Shown here: in pieces, positions 45,279 through 57,625 of the stretch
Position numbering within the stretch: the first letter of the stretch is position 1
Layout: each line of letters starts with the position of its first letter
DNA from: Nilaparvata lugens
Lineage: Eukaryota > Arthropoda > Insecta > Hemiptera > Delphacidae
Length of the DNA: 64,000 bases
Direction: 5' to 3'
NCBI RefSeq assembly: GCF_014356525.2
Contig: NC_052518.1
Location: forward strand, 4,940,162-5,004,161
Position numbers and translations under genes: made by a program
The notes under the pieces: generated by a model
Told to the model about the DNA's origin: nothing
The model's input: the letters and a program-made list of their open reading frames with translations, nothing else
Databases searched by the model: none

Positions 45279-45649
45279 ACATCTAAATGAGAGGCAAAAT
45301 ATAAAGTTTGTCCTTGTGTAAGTATGAAAGTAATGACTCAAATATTGTGTGATACATATTGAATGAAAAAGAGTAAGAAATTGTCAAAAAACACAGATTT
45401 ATTGATACTTAGAAAGACCGGTTTAGGTTATTACACAAATCATGTCATTGATTATTTCAATCATCATTTATTACACAAATCAATAATTGTGTAATAACCG
45501 AAACCGGTCTTTCTAAGTATCAATAAATCTGTGTTTTTTTGACAATTTCTTACTCTTTTTCATTCAATATGTATCACACAATATTTGAGTCATTACTTTC
45601 ATACTTACACAAGGACAAACTCTATATTTTGCCTCTCATTTAGATGTAC
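45279..45649. repeat. 371-bp palindrome with GAAACCGGTCTTTCTAA arms
   Basis: The left arm from 'acatctaaatgagaggcaaa' and the right arm ending with its complement pair for about 155 bases each, including 'aagaccggtttaggttatta' against 'taataaccgaaaccggtctt'. The central ~50 bases ('caaatcatgtcattgattat...') are not paired. Related fragments lie at 6.7 and 54.0 kb. Confidence 0.85.
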
Positions 45650-45689
45650 AGACTATAGTTTCAAAAGATGTATGTACCTTAGTTTAGTG

Positions 45690-45765
45690 CAGAATCTTAA
45701 ATTTATTTTCTGCAAAGCTTTTTTGTATTTTATTTTTAGCAAATAAATAAATTCAATTCAAATTG
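45690..45765 (+). mobile_element. LINE-like 3' tail
   Basis: 'tattttatttttagcaaata' then 'aataaattcaattcaaattg' resembles a non-LTR retrotransposon 3' end with short tail repeats. A similar tail is at about 1045-1080. No coding part is attached. Confidence 0.4.
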
Positions 45766-45769
45766 ATCA

Positions 45770-48700
45770 TGTTTAGCAATCGAGACAGATACCACATTCT
45801 TGTAATAGATCTGTAAAAGATTTCAATTGCTATTGCAGTCTTATTTTATATTGAAGTTATAAATATGTGCAGTATCCAATGAAATAGCTCCATTATAATG
45901 TAGTTGATACATTTAATGTTGTGATATTGGCTTGTGACTGGGCTCTTTTTGTCATTACAACGTTTAACACTGGATTTGTGAGCTAGATCAGCGTTTCAAC
46001 TGCGTTTAAATTATGCATTGTATATTAATAAGTCACTCAATCACTAAAATGTGTTGAGTTTGCATTGAGAACAGAACTCGCTTATTAAATTAATTTCAAA
46101 ACCCTGAGCATCGTTTGAAAAACTACAATCAGAATTGTTTTGGTTTCTAATTTGAGAACAGAATGTGTCTGTTGAGGTAGTTTGAATGATATGATATATT
46201 TCAATCACTCATTATGGATTCGATTTGCTGTCAGTGCTACGACATTTATTCATTTATTGGATAACAATTACAATATCGGGATGAAAAAGCAAAACTTCTC
46301 AGTTCCTGGATTTTCCTGTCCACTATAACAGTAACAGCCTTTCTTTTCAACTCAATTCCAAAATTATTTTAGCAAATTCTCCAATGCAATGATAATTTCT
46401 CATAGCATGTTTTTAGATGTCAGTAGATATATGTTATGATATTCCATTACAGGATTTACATATGAAATTCTCCCAAGAAAAATCATGCGTTTTTGCATAC
46501 ATATGGAAAACTCAAGCCACTTATTTCACACAATATAATATGAGAGCTTAAGATCTATCAGTAAATTACAATCGGCAATTTTGATTCATTATCTTAATCA
46601 CGAATTGAAAGAAAAAATAAATATTAAAAAGTATGAAATGAAAGAAATCATATTAAACACACAGACCTACTTGCAAATATCACAGAAAATTTTATTCATT
46701 TTTACAGAAGCATGATATGAAACCAATATAATCAATTGACAGACGATGATGAATAATAAAGAAAAAAATTGAAATCATTAAACATTCAACTAATGAACAC
46801 TTCTTAATATTAAATGATAAAATTGACTTCACGACTATCAAGTATAGTTCCTTTCTTACATTACTTTGAGACCAATAAAATCGCAAAATAAAATCTTACT
46901 TGCATGAAATTATTATTCAAAATAAAATTAGAATTTAAACTTTTTTCAAGATATATCACAAATAGCAATACTTGGAATATAACTTGAATCGACCAGTACA
47001 ACGTGTAACAACACTATTCGTAAATTTTATGCAAAATATGTCAGTTTAATTCAAATCCAAACAAGTAATATTATTTACAAGCACGGTAGCAAATACAATT
47101 CTTACGATAAACAGTATGCAAATGTATACTGTACAAACACTCAAGTTTATTTAGTAATAGCTACTATAATTTTAGGTGTACTGTTCTATATTTGACCGTC
47201 TCCAGTCACCCGAACGATTATTAAATATATATAACACTATTAATTTTTTAATATTCATAAATTCAAGTTCACGAATTTTAGTTAATGAAGTATCTATAAC
47301 GAATAGGATGAATTCGACTTAATTAAGACACTTTTGATATTGAATACAACACCTAAAATTAGAATCCATGAGTGTCCATAGCTTGATTAATTTATCGCAT
47401 GCTTATTCATGTTATACTCTCTATAACCATGGAAATTACAAAAATAAAATACTAAAAATTCACCTAAACCAACTGACAAGAAACTTTATCACAGTTGAAC
47501 TGTTGGCATGTCATAACACCATAAAATTATTAAAATATAAATACTATTAGAATTTCAAGCAAATCCTTTCATAAGTAGAAATATAATCTTTGTAGAAGTA
47601 GTAATTGGAAATAAGTTACAGTACAATTTTATCTTGAATATTTGACAGGAGCATCAATATCATGATTATTGATGCAGTTAGTATTACTGTTGAATAGATT
47701 GCAAATATTGAAACAATCCTCAAGATATTATGATAATATTTGAGGAAGTCGGCTGGAATTTATCAAATTTAAACAGAAATATGAAGTAGAAAAAATGAAA
47801 TGAAGAGTCTCAGAGACAGCGGAAAAAATTAAGTTTGATAATTTAAAGATAGCCTCTATTCATCGAAATCCTAAGATCCGTTTTAAATTTGTCATCAAGC
47901 TACCTATAATCTGGCTAGTGACTTTACATTAGCTAGTAATTCATAGTAGATAGACAGGCCTATACGCCAGCAGGATAAAATAACAACTGGCAACTAGAGA
48001 ACCAAGACTAGAGTCGAGTGGATTTTCGACATGAGATTCAATAATCGAGAAATTATAATTTCATCCAATATCATTTTTGTCTGCAGAGTATTGAAAACAT
48101 ATCAATGTTTAGCAGCACTTAGGAGTAATATATAAATTATAATTATCATATATTAATAAACTTTATTTTCTTATTTATTACTTAAATCTACTATAAAATT
48201 TGTTCAATAATCCAAATTTCTTCTGAATTTCAGATTATGAATACTTAAGAAACAATAGTCCTATCTTACGGCGAACATTCTAATAATTATTCACCACATT
48301 AATACAATAAATTAATGAGATATTCTAGAAGAGTGATTATTAAAGCGGGAATATGTAACTGAAATAATATATTTTTCAAAACGAATTTGATGAAATTGGA
48401 GAGAATCAATTAAAATAACCAATTGCATGATAATTACATTAATACAGTCAGTGCTTTTCAAATACTGCGATTAATTGATTTGAGAGAAATATTATTAAAA
48501 TTTTCTTAAGCAATATGAGTGCATTATAATTTATTCTTCAATTACTAGAATATTGGCTCAACTTCTAATTTTCAGACAAAATAAAAGGGATGATTGATGT
48601 GTTTTCTTTGCTACAATAATAGTTTTGTGCCAACAGTAGGATATTCACTCAACAGTTATTGATGGAAATCAAGTTTGTAAGACTGAACCTAGTACTCAAT

Positions 48701-49515
48701 TATAAATACGGACTTAATATAGTTGAAACGACATTTATACTTTTATTACAACCAAAAACGCAATCAATTCATCAAGAACTCAAACCTTATATTTGGAACA
48801 ACAACATTCCATCAAATTTAGGTAATATTTGTGCAACTAGTAGTCAAATTGAGTGCTTTTTTTACTAATAATATATGAGACTATATTCAGAGTTTGAGTT
48901 CAATTAAAAATTATAAGCACATTCACCCAATTCTATGCACATGATAATTGGTATCTATAATCTGAGTGTAAATTAGAGATAACATTGGACGAGCAAAACA
49001 GACTAAATAATTCGAACGACGATCAAGTCGTGGTGAAATTGGCATTCTAGAATGACACAGCGACTTTAATCAGATGTAATACATTAAATTGTCCATTAAA
49101 AATAGTTTTCACACTAAATCTTAATAGACTGCTTGTTAATTTAGCACCTATAATGCCCGCACAGCTGCGCTTAATTTCGTTGTCTGACTATATTGACCGA
49201 TTTTTCAAAGTCTCTAGGTGTCCAACTGCAATACTGTCTGCAACAAAATTGAACAAATGACTTTATTTATACATTGATACATAAAATATCATTCTCAATT
49301 ATGAATGATTGGGAAAGGATCAACAGGCTAAAAGCCCAAAACTGTTCCTTTCCCAAATTTAGATAGAAGTTGTCCAGAAATAGGTTATGTTTACACTTCA
49401 TGATTTTTGTCCAATTTTGAGTCAAAAAAAAAAAATATATATATATATAAACTAGGAATTTAATACCCACATTATTTCTAATACTGGAAATTGAAACTTA
49501 GAATACGCATGCTGT
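45770..49515. other. intergenic, no gene recognised
   Basis: Long, A/T-rich, low-repeat stretch. I found no exon, RNA gene, transposon terminus or notable tandem array. A (TA)n tract occurs at 49434-49450. Confidence 0.45.
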
Positions 49516-49523
49516 AGTGTTAT

Positions 49524-50560
49524 GTCTTCTCCACGTTACTCTATGGCATGGAAGCATGGACTTTGAAAAAGTCAAACCTCAAAAGCAAAGGCTAAACATA
49601 ACATTTTTACTCGTGATATTTTTCAAAGTTTTTTGATTTGTATATCATCAAGCTATCAAAATGAAAAAGTTTTCTCAGGAAAACATTTTTTCCTTTCATT
49701 ACTTTTTGAGATATGAGCGCCTGAAGTTAAATTTTTGGGACAGAACATTTCAAATTCGGTAAGAGATAAATCCATGAGATTCAGAGGATGGATTCTTCAT
49801 GGTATTGTTGATCTAGTAAAACTAAAATTTCCTGAAAATATCAATTTTCGAAATAGTTATTCAATTTACTAAAAATAACCAGAAATAACTTTTAGTTGAG
49901 TTATTTTTGGTAAATTGAATAACTTTTCCAAAAACTGATATTTTCAGAAAATTTTTGTTCTACTAGATCAACGAAGAATCCATCCTCTAAATCTCATGGA
50001 TTTATATCGTACCGAATTTGAAATGTTCTGTCCCAAAAATTCAAACTTCAGTCGCTCATATTTCAAAAAGTAATGATCGGAAAAAAAATGTTTTCCTGAG
50101 AAAACTTTTTCATTTTGAAAGCTTGATAATATACAAATTGAAAAACTTGGAAAAATATCACGAGTAAAAAGTTTATTTTTAGCCTTTGCACAGCCTTAAG
50201 GCATTTGAGATGAGGTGTTACAGGAGGATGTGGAGGATACCATTAGGTGACAAATAAAAATGTACTCTCACTGATGGCAAAAAATTGTAAAGTTATCTCA
50301 ACAATAAAGAGAAGGAAATAAAATAATAATATTAAGGACATGTAAACAAGTAGGTGTGGGTGACAAGTAGGTTCTGTTGAGGCTTATCAGGCAGGAAAAG
50401 ATCTAGGGAAGGAGAAGTGTATAACATAGAAGATTGTACTGGCTATGTAATTTGAGAGATTGTTATGGCTACAACTTAGAACAACTTTTCCAAGCTGCAT
50501 TTAGTAAAGTGAGAATCGCTGTGATGATTTCCAATCTGCGATAGGAGAAGGAACAAAAAG
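49524..50560 (+). pseudogene. LINE reverse transcriptase C-terminus split by a fold-back element
   Basis: 49524-49587 reads VFSTLLYGMEAWTLKK, a common insect LINE motif (x-x-x-LLYGxExW). After the insertion the frame resumes at 50201 with AFEMRCYRRMWRIPLGDK, then several stops, then LIRQEKI and RRLYWLCNLRDCYG, ending near 50555 with a Lys/Glu-rich A-tract. The catalytic domain is absent. Confidence 0.75.
49586..50199. mobile_element. TTAA-type fold-back element, inserted in LINE fragment
   Basis: Right end 'agcctttgcacagccttaa' and left 'caaaggctaaacataac' match the complete relative at 56424-57279. The arms pair around 49900, for example 'aacattttttcctttcatta' against its complement near 50090. 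The left terminus lacks the 'ttaaggctgtg' part. Confidence 0.75.
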
Positions 50561-50726
50561 AAGAAGAAAAAGAAGAAAAAAGAAATTGTGAAGATATATG
50601 TCTTAATAAACTAGGAATTCTTTTACAATTATATCCAGTTCAGTTATTTTTATCTCATTCATTGATTATTGCCAGGTCAAATAAATTCAAATTTATTGTT
50701 TACATTACTTGTAATAGAAAAGTTCA

Positions 50727-51273
50727 TTAAGGCTATTCGGTACACTTTTTATATTATTTAAATTGGATAATCTTTTTCAATATAATTTTTAAGATCATTA
50801 TAAGAGTGGGAAAAAGTGGCAACTGAAATTTTTATGTGGTCTAATAAGCGAGTTATGGGTTGTTGAAGTGCTAAACTCCGTTTTCTTTCCAGATCATAAA
50901 CGGTTTCAACTATATTATTAGAACTTCTCTTAAAAATTCAAAAAATGTATCTTTCCAAACTAAAACATTTTATTCCCCATATCGTTCATAGATAAAAAAG
51001 TAACATTTTTTTAAATTCGATAACTTGTTTATTTTGGCATTAATCGCGAAAAATCGCATATTAGAACAAAGCTTTAAAAAAACTCCAATGGAAAATAAAA
51101 CCGTTCATGATCTGGAAAGAAAACGGAGTTTAGCACTTCAACTCGCTTATTAGACCACTTGAAAATTTCAGTTGCCACTTTTTCTCACTCTTATAATGAT
51201 CTTAACAATTATATTGAAAAAGATTATCCAATTTAAATAAAAATAAAAAAGGTATACAGGCGAACAGCCTTAA
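50727..51273. mobile_element. TTAA-flanked fold-back element
   Basis: Starts TTAAGGCTATTCGGTACAC and ends ACAGGCGAACAGCCTTAA, with long complementary arms: 'ctaaactccgttttctttcc' pairs with 'ggaaagaaaacggagtttag'. The sister copy at 52769-53300 has nearly the same arms. The TTAA target and GGCTG ends suggest a piggyBac-type mover, inferred only from the target. Confidence 0.75.
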
Positions 51274-51849
51274 TCCATAAAATTATGAGAATTTTAGCAA
51301 TAATTCCAGGTACACCTTCACTACTTTAATAAGAAGACTAGATATTGCCAAACCACACATTTATTAAAAATCGAGACACAGGTTTCGATTGTTACACCAT
51401 TATCAATCTCTGGTAAACTAAAACTGAAAGTGATACCAACGGCTGAGCACTATTATTGGTAATCGATTATTCAAATAGTCGAGGTTGCTAGGACATAATT
51501 TTCAATCAAATAAATATGGAAACACTGAGAAATAGTCAGATAGCATAATACAAAATTAAGCTATTTTGTATGATTGACGAATTCTATAATGAAATAAGAA
51601 AGGTCTCACCTAAAATACCCCAAGCTCATGAGTCTTTTGCCGTATCAGTAGTTCCTACAGGATGAAACCTACGGCACCTGTAACATAAATTTAGAACTTA
51701 GTTTATTATGTAACCACATGCCGAAACTGTATTTCATGCAATTTATGATGTAATCAGCTGAAAATGAGTTCCAAATCAGCTTTGTTCTTTTAAATGTGGT
51801 ATTGAGTGAGGCATTCCTTTTAACCTATTATCATTATTTTTCATCATAA

Positions 51850-52620
51850 ATACATTTTTCCTCCACCTCTTGTCAAAAGTACTTACTTTACTCCCTGAAA
51901 CATGATACTGAAGTGTCACTTTTTCGCTCTCGGTACTAAAAAACAGAAAAACTCCCTAGGGAGTAAAAGTGACTCCATTTAAATAACATGGCAAGCATCT
52001 CTATTTTAAAAACGTACATTTGGAATAGGTCAGAAGGTCTAAGCTCAGATGAGGAAGCATATAGAGTAGTCATTAAACCAACTAAATTCAATACCTCAAC
52101 CAGACATTTGATCGATATATAAAATTTATGTTTGTTAAAAAATTTATGTTTGTATGCTGAAATTATTATTACAAACTTCATATCACTATACTGAAAAAAA
52201 TGTATATATTTTTTTCTTTTATTCCATGTTATTCAAAATATCAGCCAACGAATATTACTTATTAACTAATCAAATTTGAAACGGGAACTTCATCATAGCT
52301 GTAGTTTTGGCTGTCATTGTTGTTACAACTTTAGCCGACAGAGATAGTGCTGTCGGAGGAAAACTGTGATTACAAGCCAGCCTGTTTCTGTTTACTTTTA
52401 AGATTATGTTATAACACATTGTTTGGTCACATACGTTTTTAAAAATTATTTTATTAGCAGTTTTTATAAAAATGTAGGTGGAGGAAAAATGTTGTGTATA
52501 TCACGAGTGAAGAATGTTTTTTCTCCCTCAGGAAAATTGTCGCCCTCGGCTTCGCCTCGGGCTTCAAACTTTTCCCTCAGGGAGAAAAAACAGCACTCTA
52601 GATATACAAATAACTATTCA
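51850..52620. repeat. repeat, inverted copy of 8380-9108
   Basis: Matches the repeat nested in the hAT element from 'tttttcctccacctc' to 'ctctagatatacaaataact'. Core 'gccctcggcttcgcctcgggc' lies between 'ctccctcagga'/'tccctcagggag' arms. Here it is not inside a hAT element. Confidence 0.65.
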
Positions 52621-52649
52621 ATACATCATAATATAACATAACTCCATAT

Positions 52650-53925
52650 TATTGTCGTTTTTCTTTAGGGCTACTTTGAATATAAATAAATATATAAATC
52701 TCAGTACCCTTTCAAATTATATTATCACAACATGTTTCGGACATTCATGCCATTTTCAAGACTTGGCTTTAAGGCTGTTCGCCTGTACACCTTTTTATTT
52801 GCATTTAAATTGGATAATATTTTCCAATACAATTGTTAAGATCATTATAAGAGTGAGAAAAAGTGGCAACTGAAATTTTCAAGTGGTCTAATAAGCGAGT
52901 TATGGGTTGTTGAAGTGTTGAAATCCGTTTTCTTTCCAGATCTTATACTGTTCCGAATTTTCCATTGGAGTTTTTTTTTAATACATTCAGTATATCATTG
53001 GCTTTGTTCTAATATGCGTTTTTTCGCGATTTTTTCCAAAATAAACAAGTTATCGAATTTACAAAAAATGTTACTTTTTTATTTATGAACGATATGGGAA
53101 ATAAAATGTTTTAGTTTGGGAAGATACATTTTTTTTAATTTTCAAGACAAGTTCTGTTAATATAGTCGAAACCGTTTATGATCTGGAAAGAAAACGGAGT
53201 TTAGCACTTCAACAACCCATAACTCGCTTATTAGACCACTTAAAAATTTCAGTTGCCACTTTTTCTCACACTTATAATGATCTTAACAATTGTATTGAAA
53301 AATATTATCCAATTTAAAGAATGGAAAAAAAATTGCATGGTTGCCTGTAAAGTCGGTATACGGGCGAAAGTTTTACGTGACAACGACTTTGAGTGGTAAA
53401 ATAATTTTAATGTGAATATTCATTCGTATAGTAGGAAGAAGGATGAAATAATAGTAACAATTTAAAACATTTATTTATACAAAGAATTATATTTAAAACA
53501 TTAATTTATACAAAGAATCTCGCACTGAACCACAACATTGTGATTACTACAACATAACCTATTCACTTATTCACCTAAGCAGGCGCAGTCGCAGGAGATT
53601 GCTTGCGGCGCCTGCGCAGGTTGACTGCTCCATTTCACTCTCTCTCCAGGTGAATGCCTTCGGGTTGCTGCTGCGTTGCTCGCCACTGCTCCTATTCGTG
53701 CTCTTTCCAGACGACTGTGAACCGAAACGAACACTCTCACTCGCTCTCATTGTGAGCGCATAAAGTGGGAACGTAACGCAGTTTCTTGAAGTGTCACCCG
53801 GCAAACCAATTTATAAGACGTTGTCACGTCAAAAATGTACCGAACAGCAACAGCCTTAATGTCCGAAACATGTTAGAAACAAAATAATTTTAAAGGGTAC
53901 TGAGATTTATATTTTTATTTATAAC
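52650..53925. repeat. fold-back element interrupted by a TTAA-type element
   Basis: The outer arms ('agtaccctttcaaattatat', 'catgtttcggacattcatg') pair with 53862-53920 ('tgtccgaaacatgtt', 'taaagggtactgagat'). Between them 52769-53859 is a TTAA-flanked insertion. The intact relative at 34575-34740 has no insertion there. Confidence 0.75.
52769..53859. mobile_element. TTAA-flanked composite fold-back
   Basis: Begins TTAAGGCTGTTCGCCTGTAC and ends CAACAGCCTTAA. The left half (52769-53310) repeats the 50727-51273 fold-back. The right part includes a GC-rich segment (53575-53790, with 'ggcgcctgcgcagg') that has no partner here. No transposase coding sequence. Confidence 0.6.
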
Positions 53926-53949
53926 ATAGCTCCATATATACAACATATA

Positions 53950-54225
53950 CAGTCATATTGAATGAAAATACTAAGAAATTGTCAAAAACCACAGATTTAT
54001 TGATACTTAGGAAGACCGGTTTCGGTTGTTACACCATTGTCAATCTCTAATAAACTCAGTAAAGTTCAGAGATAAACTCTGAACAACCGCAGATTGATAA
54101 TGGTGTAGCAACCGAAACCGGTCTTTCTAAGTATCAATAAATCTGTGGTTTTTGACAATTTCTTAGTTTTTTAGTTAATATGAATAACTACCACAATATC
54201 AACTTCTCAACTACACAAAAAAATA
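53950..54225. repeat. inverted repeat of the GAAACCGGTCTTTCTAA family
   Basis: 'tttattgatacttaggaaga' and its complement 'tctttctaagtatcaataaa' bracket 54010-54130, with 'ccaccatt/attgataatgg' near the centre. Same family as 45279-45649 but shorter. Confidence 0.65.
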
Positions 54226-54239
54226 CAGTACTGTGTTAA

Positions 54240-56349
54240 ATCTCACTTACCGTTTTCCATTTTTAGGTTACCTATTTATTTTGCTCTTAGGTTAATAGAC
54301 GTTGTTGATCTCAATCAGCTGCTATTTTGTTTTAATATCTGCAACCTACTCCTTTTGTATTGCCGTCGAGATTTCATGGCCGCTTGTAGATTCGTTTTTG
54401 TGTCAATTTTGTCGTTTAGATATTTTTATAGATAGATAATCCATATTAACTTTTTGTAATCATTTTCAATTATATTTTACAAATAGATTGTCTCTCATTA
54501 TATTAGTGTGATCTTTCAGTTATGTGTTGACAGTGGTTTGAGTCAAGTAGCCTAAAACGTTGCTTCATTCTTCCGGCATTGTTCCTCTCTTATGCATCAA
54601 CTTTTCGAAGTCCCAAATGTTTCTTCAAAACTTCAAGTATTTCTATGAAGTATGGTCACTGTTAGCATTGATTTCGACAAATCAATCTGCGCTATACATC
54701 TCGCCGTTCACCGTTTCAAAATTGATTCATTAGTTTTTGTTTCATCTTCATTCCAAGTTTTTCATGTGCGTCACAGCTTGCAGTGTACATGAAATGTTTC
54801 TTCAGTGTTGAAACTTCTTCATTCATTCAGTGTTCAATCCAAATTCATCTTATGTTTTGGATCTCGCATCTAGCTTGCAATTTGGATTTTTTGCAATGCT
54901 ACTCATTGAAGAATCAATTTCTTCCTTCACATCGTCTTGTATCTGGTAACGCTACTGCCACACGTTCGGATTCAATCTCGCCATCGCCTTTGGAGTGTCC
55001 TCGTCGGAGTTTCATCGGTTTCTTATAACAGTGAGGGGTTCACTGTTGTCAGCCTAGAGTCGTCCTGGATTCCTGCTGGTCTCCAGAATCTTGTTCTGAG
55101 GTTCTCTTCCTGATCCGCACCACCTGCGTGGACACGCTGGTGCTCGTCTCCACCTGCTGTTGCTTCAAACTTTCTGAGCTAAGTCATATATATTTAACAT
55201 TCTCACATCCGTTAACTGTAGCAAAATATCCACTTTGGTTATAGATCTTGTGCTATCTCTTCTAAATTGGATATTTTGAGTGTAAAGTACATTTGCTTTA
55301 TCTTCCCAGATTTGTCTTAATTTATCAGCGAATCTTGTATTCAATATTATCTCAATATTCAGTGAATCTTTCTAATTGAGTGTTTTCCATTAATTTTTCA
55401 AGTTTTCATCTTCCATTGATGATTGTATCCTTTTAGTTTTTAAAATTGACAATAATTAGTAGGCCTAACCTTCATTTTGAGTAATTTTTATTTGTTTTTC
55501 AATATTATTAACTCATATTAATGTATTTTCATTTTGCTATCTAAAAGTTTAAATAGTCTCAAACTCATTCAATTATTTTGGTTATCTATAAAGTACCCAC
55601 TTGATCTCATGATTTCAAATTCATATTGTTTTATTGTAAATCAATCTTTAAATATTTCAAAGTATTGAAAGTTTTTATACATCACTCCTTTATCTTGTCT
55701 TTTTTATCGATTATTAGCTTAACTTTGTGACTACTGTTTGTTCAGTTTTATCCATTCTAAATTTATTGTAGAACTTTGGTAATCGTTCATCATTTGTTTA
55801 ATTAGGTACTCAATCAATTACATCAATATTTTAATTACATCAATTTTTAATTACTCTTGTATTTGTTACTTGAGCACTTTTTCAATTTGAGCATTAAATT
55901 AATTTTTCAGTAATATTCAGTAACTTTCATTATTCATCAAGCCTGTTTAAATTTGTTTTTAATCATCAACTATTCTAAATTTCTCATAGCTCTTTCAGTT
56001 ATTATTTGCACTATAAACATTTTAATTAAATTTGTGATTATATTCAACCTTTCATTTGGTATTTTTTATTTCAATCTCAATCCTGAGTTACCATTTGCTG
56101 TACATGCCAATTTGCTTTCATTCAATACATATTATGTACGGTAAGCACATTGGATCTTTCCTCCTTTCAAATTTATATGTGGATTTTGTTAGTCTCTGAT
56201 TACTTTACTAAATTTCATAACCTACAAATTCACTTCATTTTCCCCCACTCTTTTTCTTAGACAAATTTCACAACTGTTAATTCAAAACTAAAAAAACATC
56301 TACAGGATTTTGTGTTTCCATGAGTAATAAGAAATTATGTACCATGTTG
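54240..56349. other. 2.1 kb unexplained, pyrimidine-rich, no gene recognised
   Basis: Flanked by repeats on both sides. The + strand is T-rich with unusually few long A-runs, and 54900-55160 is less A/T-rich ('gtcgtcctggattcctgctgg', 'cacctgcgtggacacgctgg'). An open frame at 54783-55028 (81 codons) has no recognised motif. It could be a noncoding transcript, an unrelated gene exon or a decayed transposon. Confidence 0.35.
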
Positions 56350-56351
56350 TA

Positions 56352-56390
56352 GTGAGGTCAACGTTATAATATTGCAGTGCTGGGGTATGA
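56352..56390. mobile_element. end fragment of GAGGTCCACG MITE
   Basis: 'gtgaggtcaacgttataata' at the left then divergence; only the terminus remains. Confidence 0.5.
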
Positions 56391-56423
56391 CTAAGATCTT
56401 AATGAATTCATCAAGGTCTTTCA

Positions 56424-57279
56424 TTAAGGCTGTGCAAAGGCTAAAAATAAACTTTCTACTGGTGATATTTTTCAAAGTTATTCGATTTGTATATCATTGA
56501 GCTATCAAAATGAAAAAGTTTTCTCAGGAAAACATTTTTTTCCGTTCATTACTTTTTGAGATATGAGCGCCTAAAGTTTAAATTGTTGGGACAGAACATT
56601 TCAAATTCGAGAAGAGATAAATCCATGTGATTTAGAGGATGGATTCTTCATGGTATTGTTGATCTAGTAAAACAAAACTTCTCTGAAAATATCAATATTT
56701 GAAAAAATTATTCAATTTACCAAAAATAACTCAACAAAAAGTATTTTTTGGTTATTTTTAGTAAATTGAATAACTATCTTAAAAATTGATATTTTAAGAC
56801 ATTTTTTGTTTTACTAGATCAACAATACCAAGAAAAATCCATCGAAAACAAATCGATTTAGAGGATGGATTCTTCATGGTATTGTTGATCTAGTAAAAAA
56901 AATATTTTCTGAAAATATCAATTTTTAAGATAGTTATTCAATTTACTAAAAATAACCAAAAATAGCTTTTAGTTGAGTTATATTTGGTAAATTGAATAAC
57001 TATCTTAAAAATTGATATTTTCAGAAAATTTTTGTTTTATTAGATCAACAATACCATGAAGATTCCATCCTAGATCTCATGGGTTTATATCTCACCGAAT
57101 TTGAAATGGTCTGTCACAAAAATTCAAACAACAGGCGCTCATTTCTCAAAAAGTAATGATCGGAAAACATTTTTCCTGAGAAAACTTTTTCATTTTGATA
57201 GTTTGATGACATACAAATCGAAAAACTTTGAAAAATATCACCAGTAGAAAGTTTATTTTTAGCCTTTGCACAGCCTTAA
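56424..57279. mobile_element. complete TTAA-flanked fold-back element
   Basis: Starts TTAAGGCTGTGCAAAGGC and ends GCCTTTGCACAGCCTTAA. Outer and inner arms pair, and the centre contains a second internal duplication around 56620-56900 ('gaggatggattcttcatgg' occurs twice). No coding sequence. Confidence 0.8.
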
Positions 57280-57329
57280 GGTGTTCATGGTATTCTTTGA
57301 ATCCTATAGAAAAAGGCTTAAATATTTCA

Positions 57330-57455
57330 CAGGACTGGAAGCTCTCCGATTGGCTGATCCTCTTTATGCCAACCCAATCAGCTAATCAGAGAACTTTCTG
57401 TCCTGTTGTGCCATGCCGATTCATCTGGAAAAACGCCTCGTATATCTTGGCCCTA
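57330..57455. repeat. degraded copy of palindromic MITE (cf. 62302-62462)
   Basis: 'ggaagctctccgattggct' and 'gaaaaacgcctcgtatatc' are a diverged version of the elements at 62302-62462. Confidence 0.45.
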
Positions 57456-57499
57456 ATTTTGACTAGTTTCTAAATGCTAACCGTGCGTTATTCTCGTGC

Positions 57500-57625
57500 G
57501 TTGTGAGTTCGCACAGATCGTCTAGAGGAGGGGGGTGGGGATTGCAATCGTCACTCTCCTCCCCCCCACTGGATGCAGATTCCTCCCCTCGTCCCCCCAG
57601 TGGTGACGTCAGCAGATGGGAAGGC
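57500..57625. other. GC-rich patch with polypyrimidine/polypurine runs
   Basis: Runs such as 'gaggaggggggtgggg', 'ctcctccccccc' and 'gtccccccagtggtgacgtc' stand out sharply in a ~35% GC background. Could fold into a hairpin; origin unknown. Confidence 0.4.

Noticed and set aside
53571..53804. Ser/Arg-rich minus-strand frame
   Set aside because: Lies in a GC-rich part of a TTAA-flanked repeat; no conserved motif and no splice evidence.
54783..55028. 81-codon frame starting MYMKCFF
   Set aside because: No recognised domain and no splice partner; listed only as part of an unexplained region.
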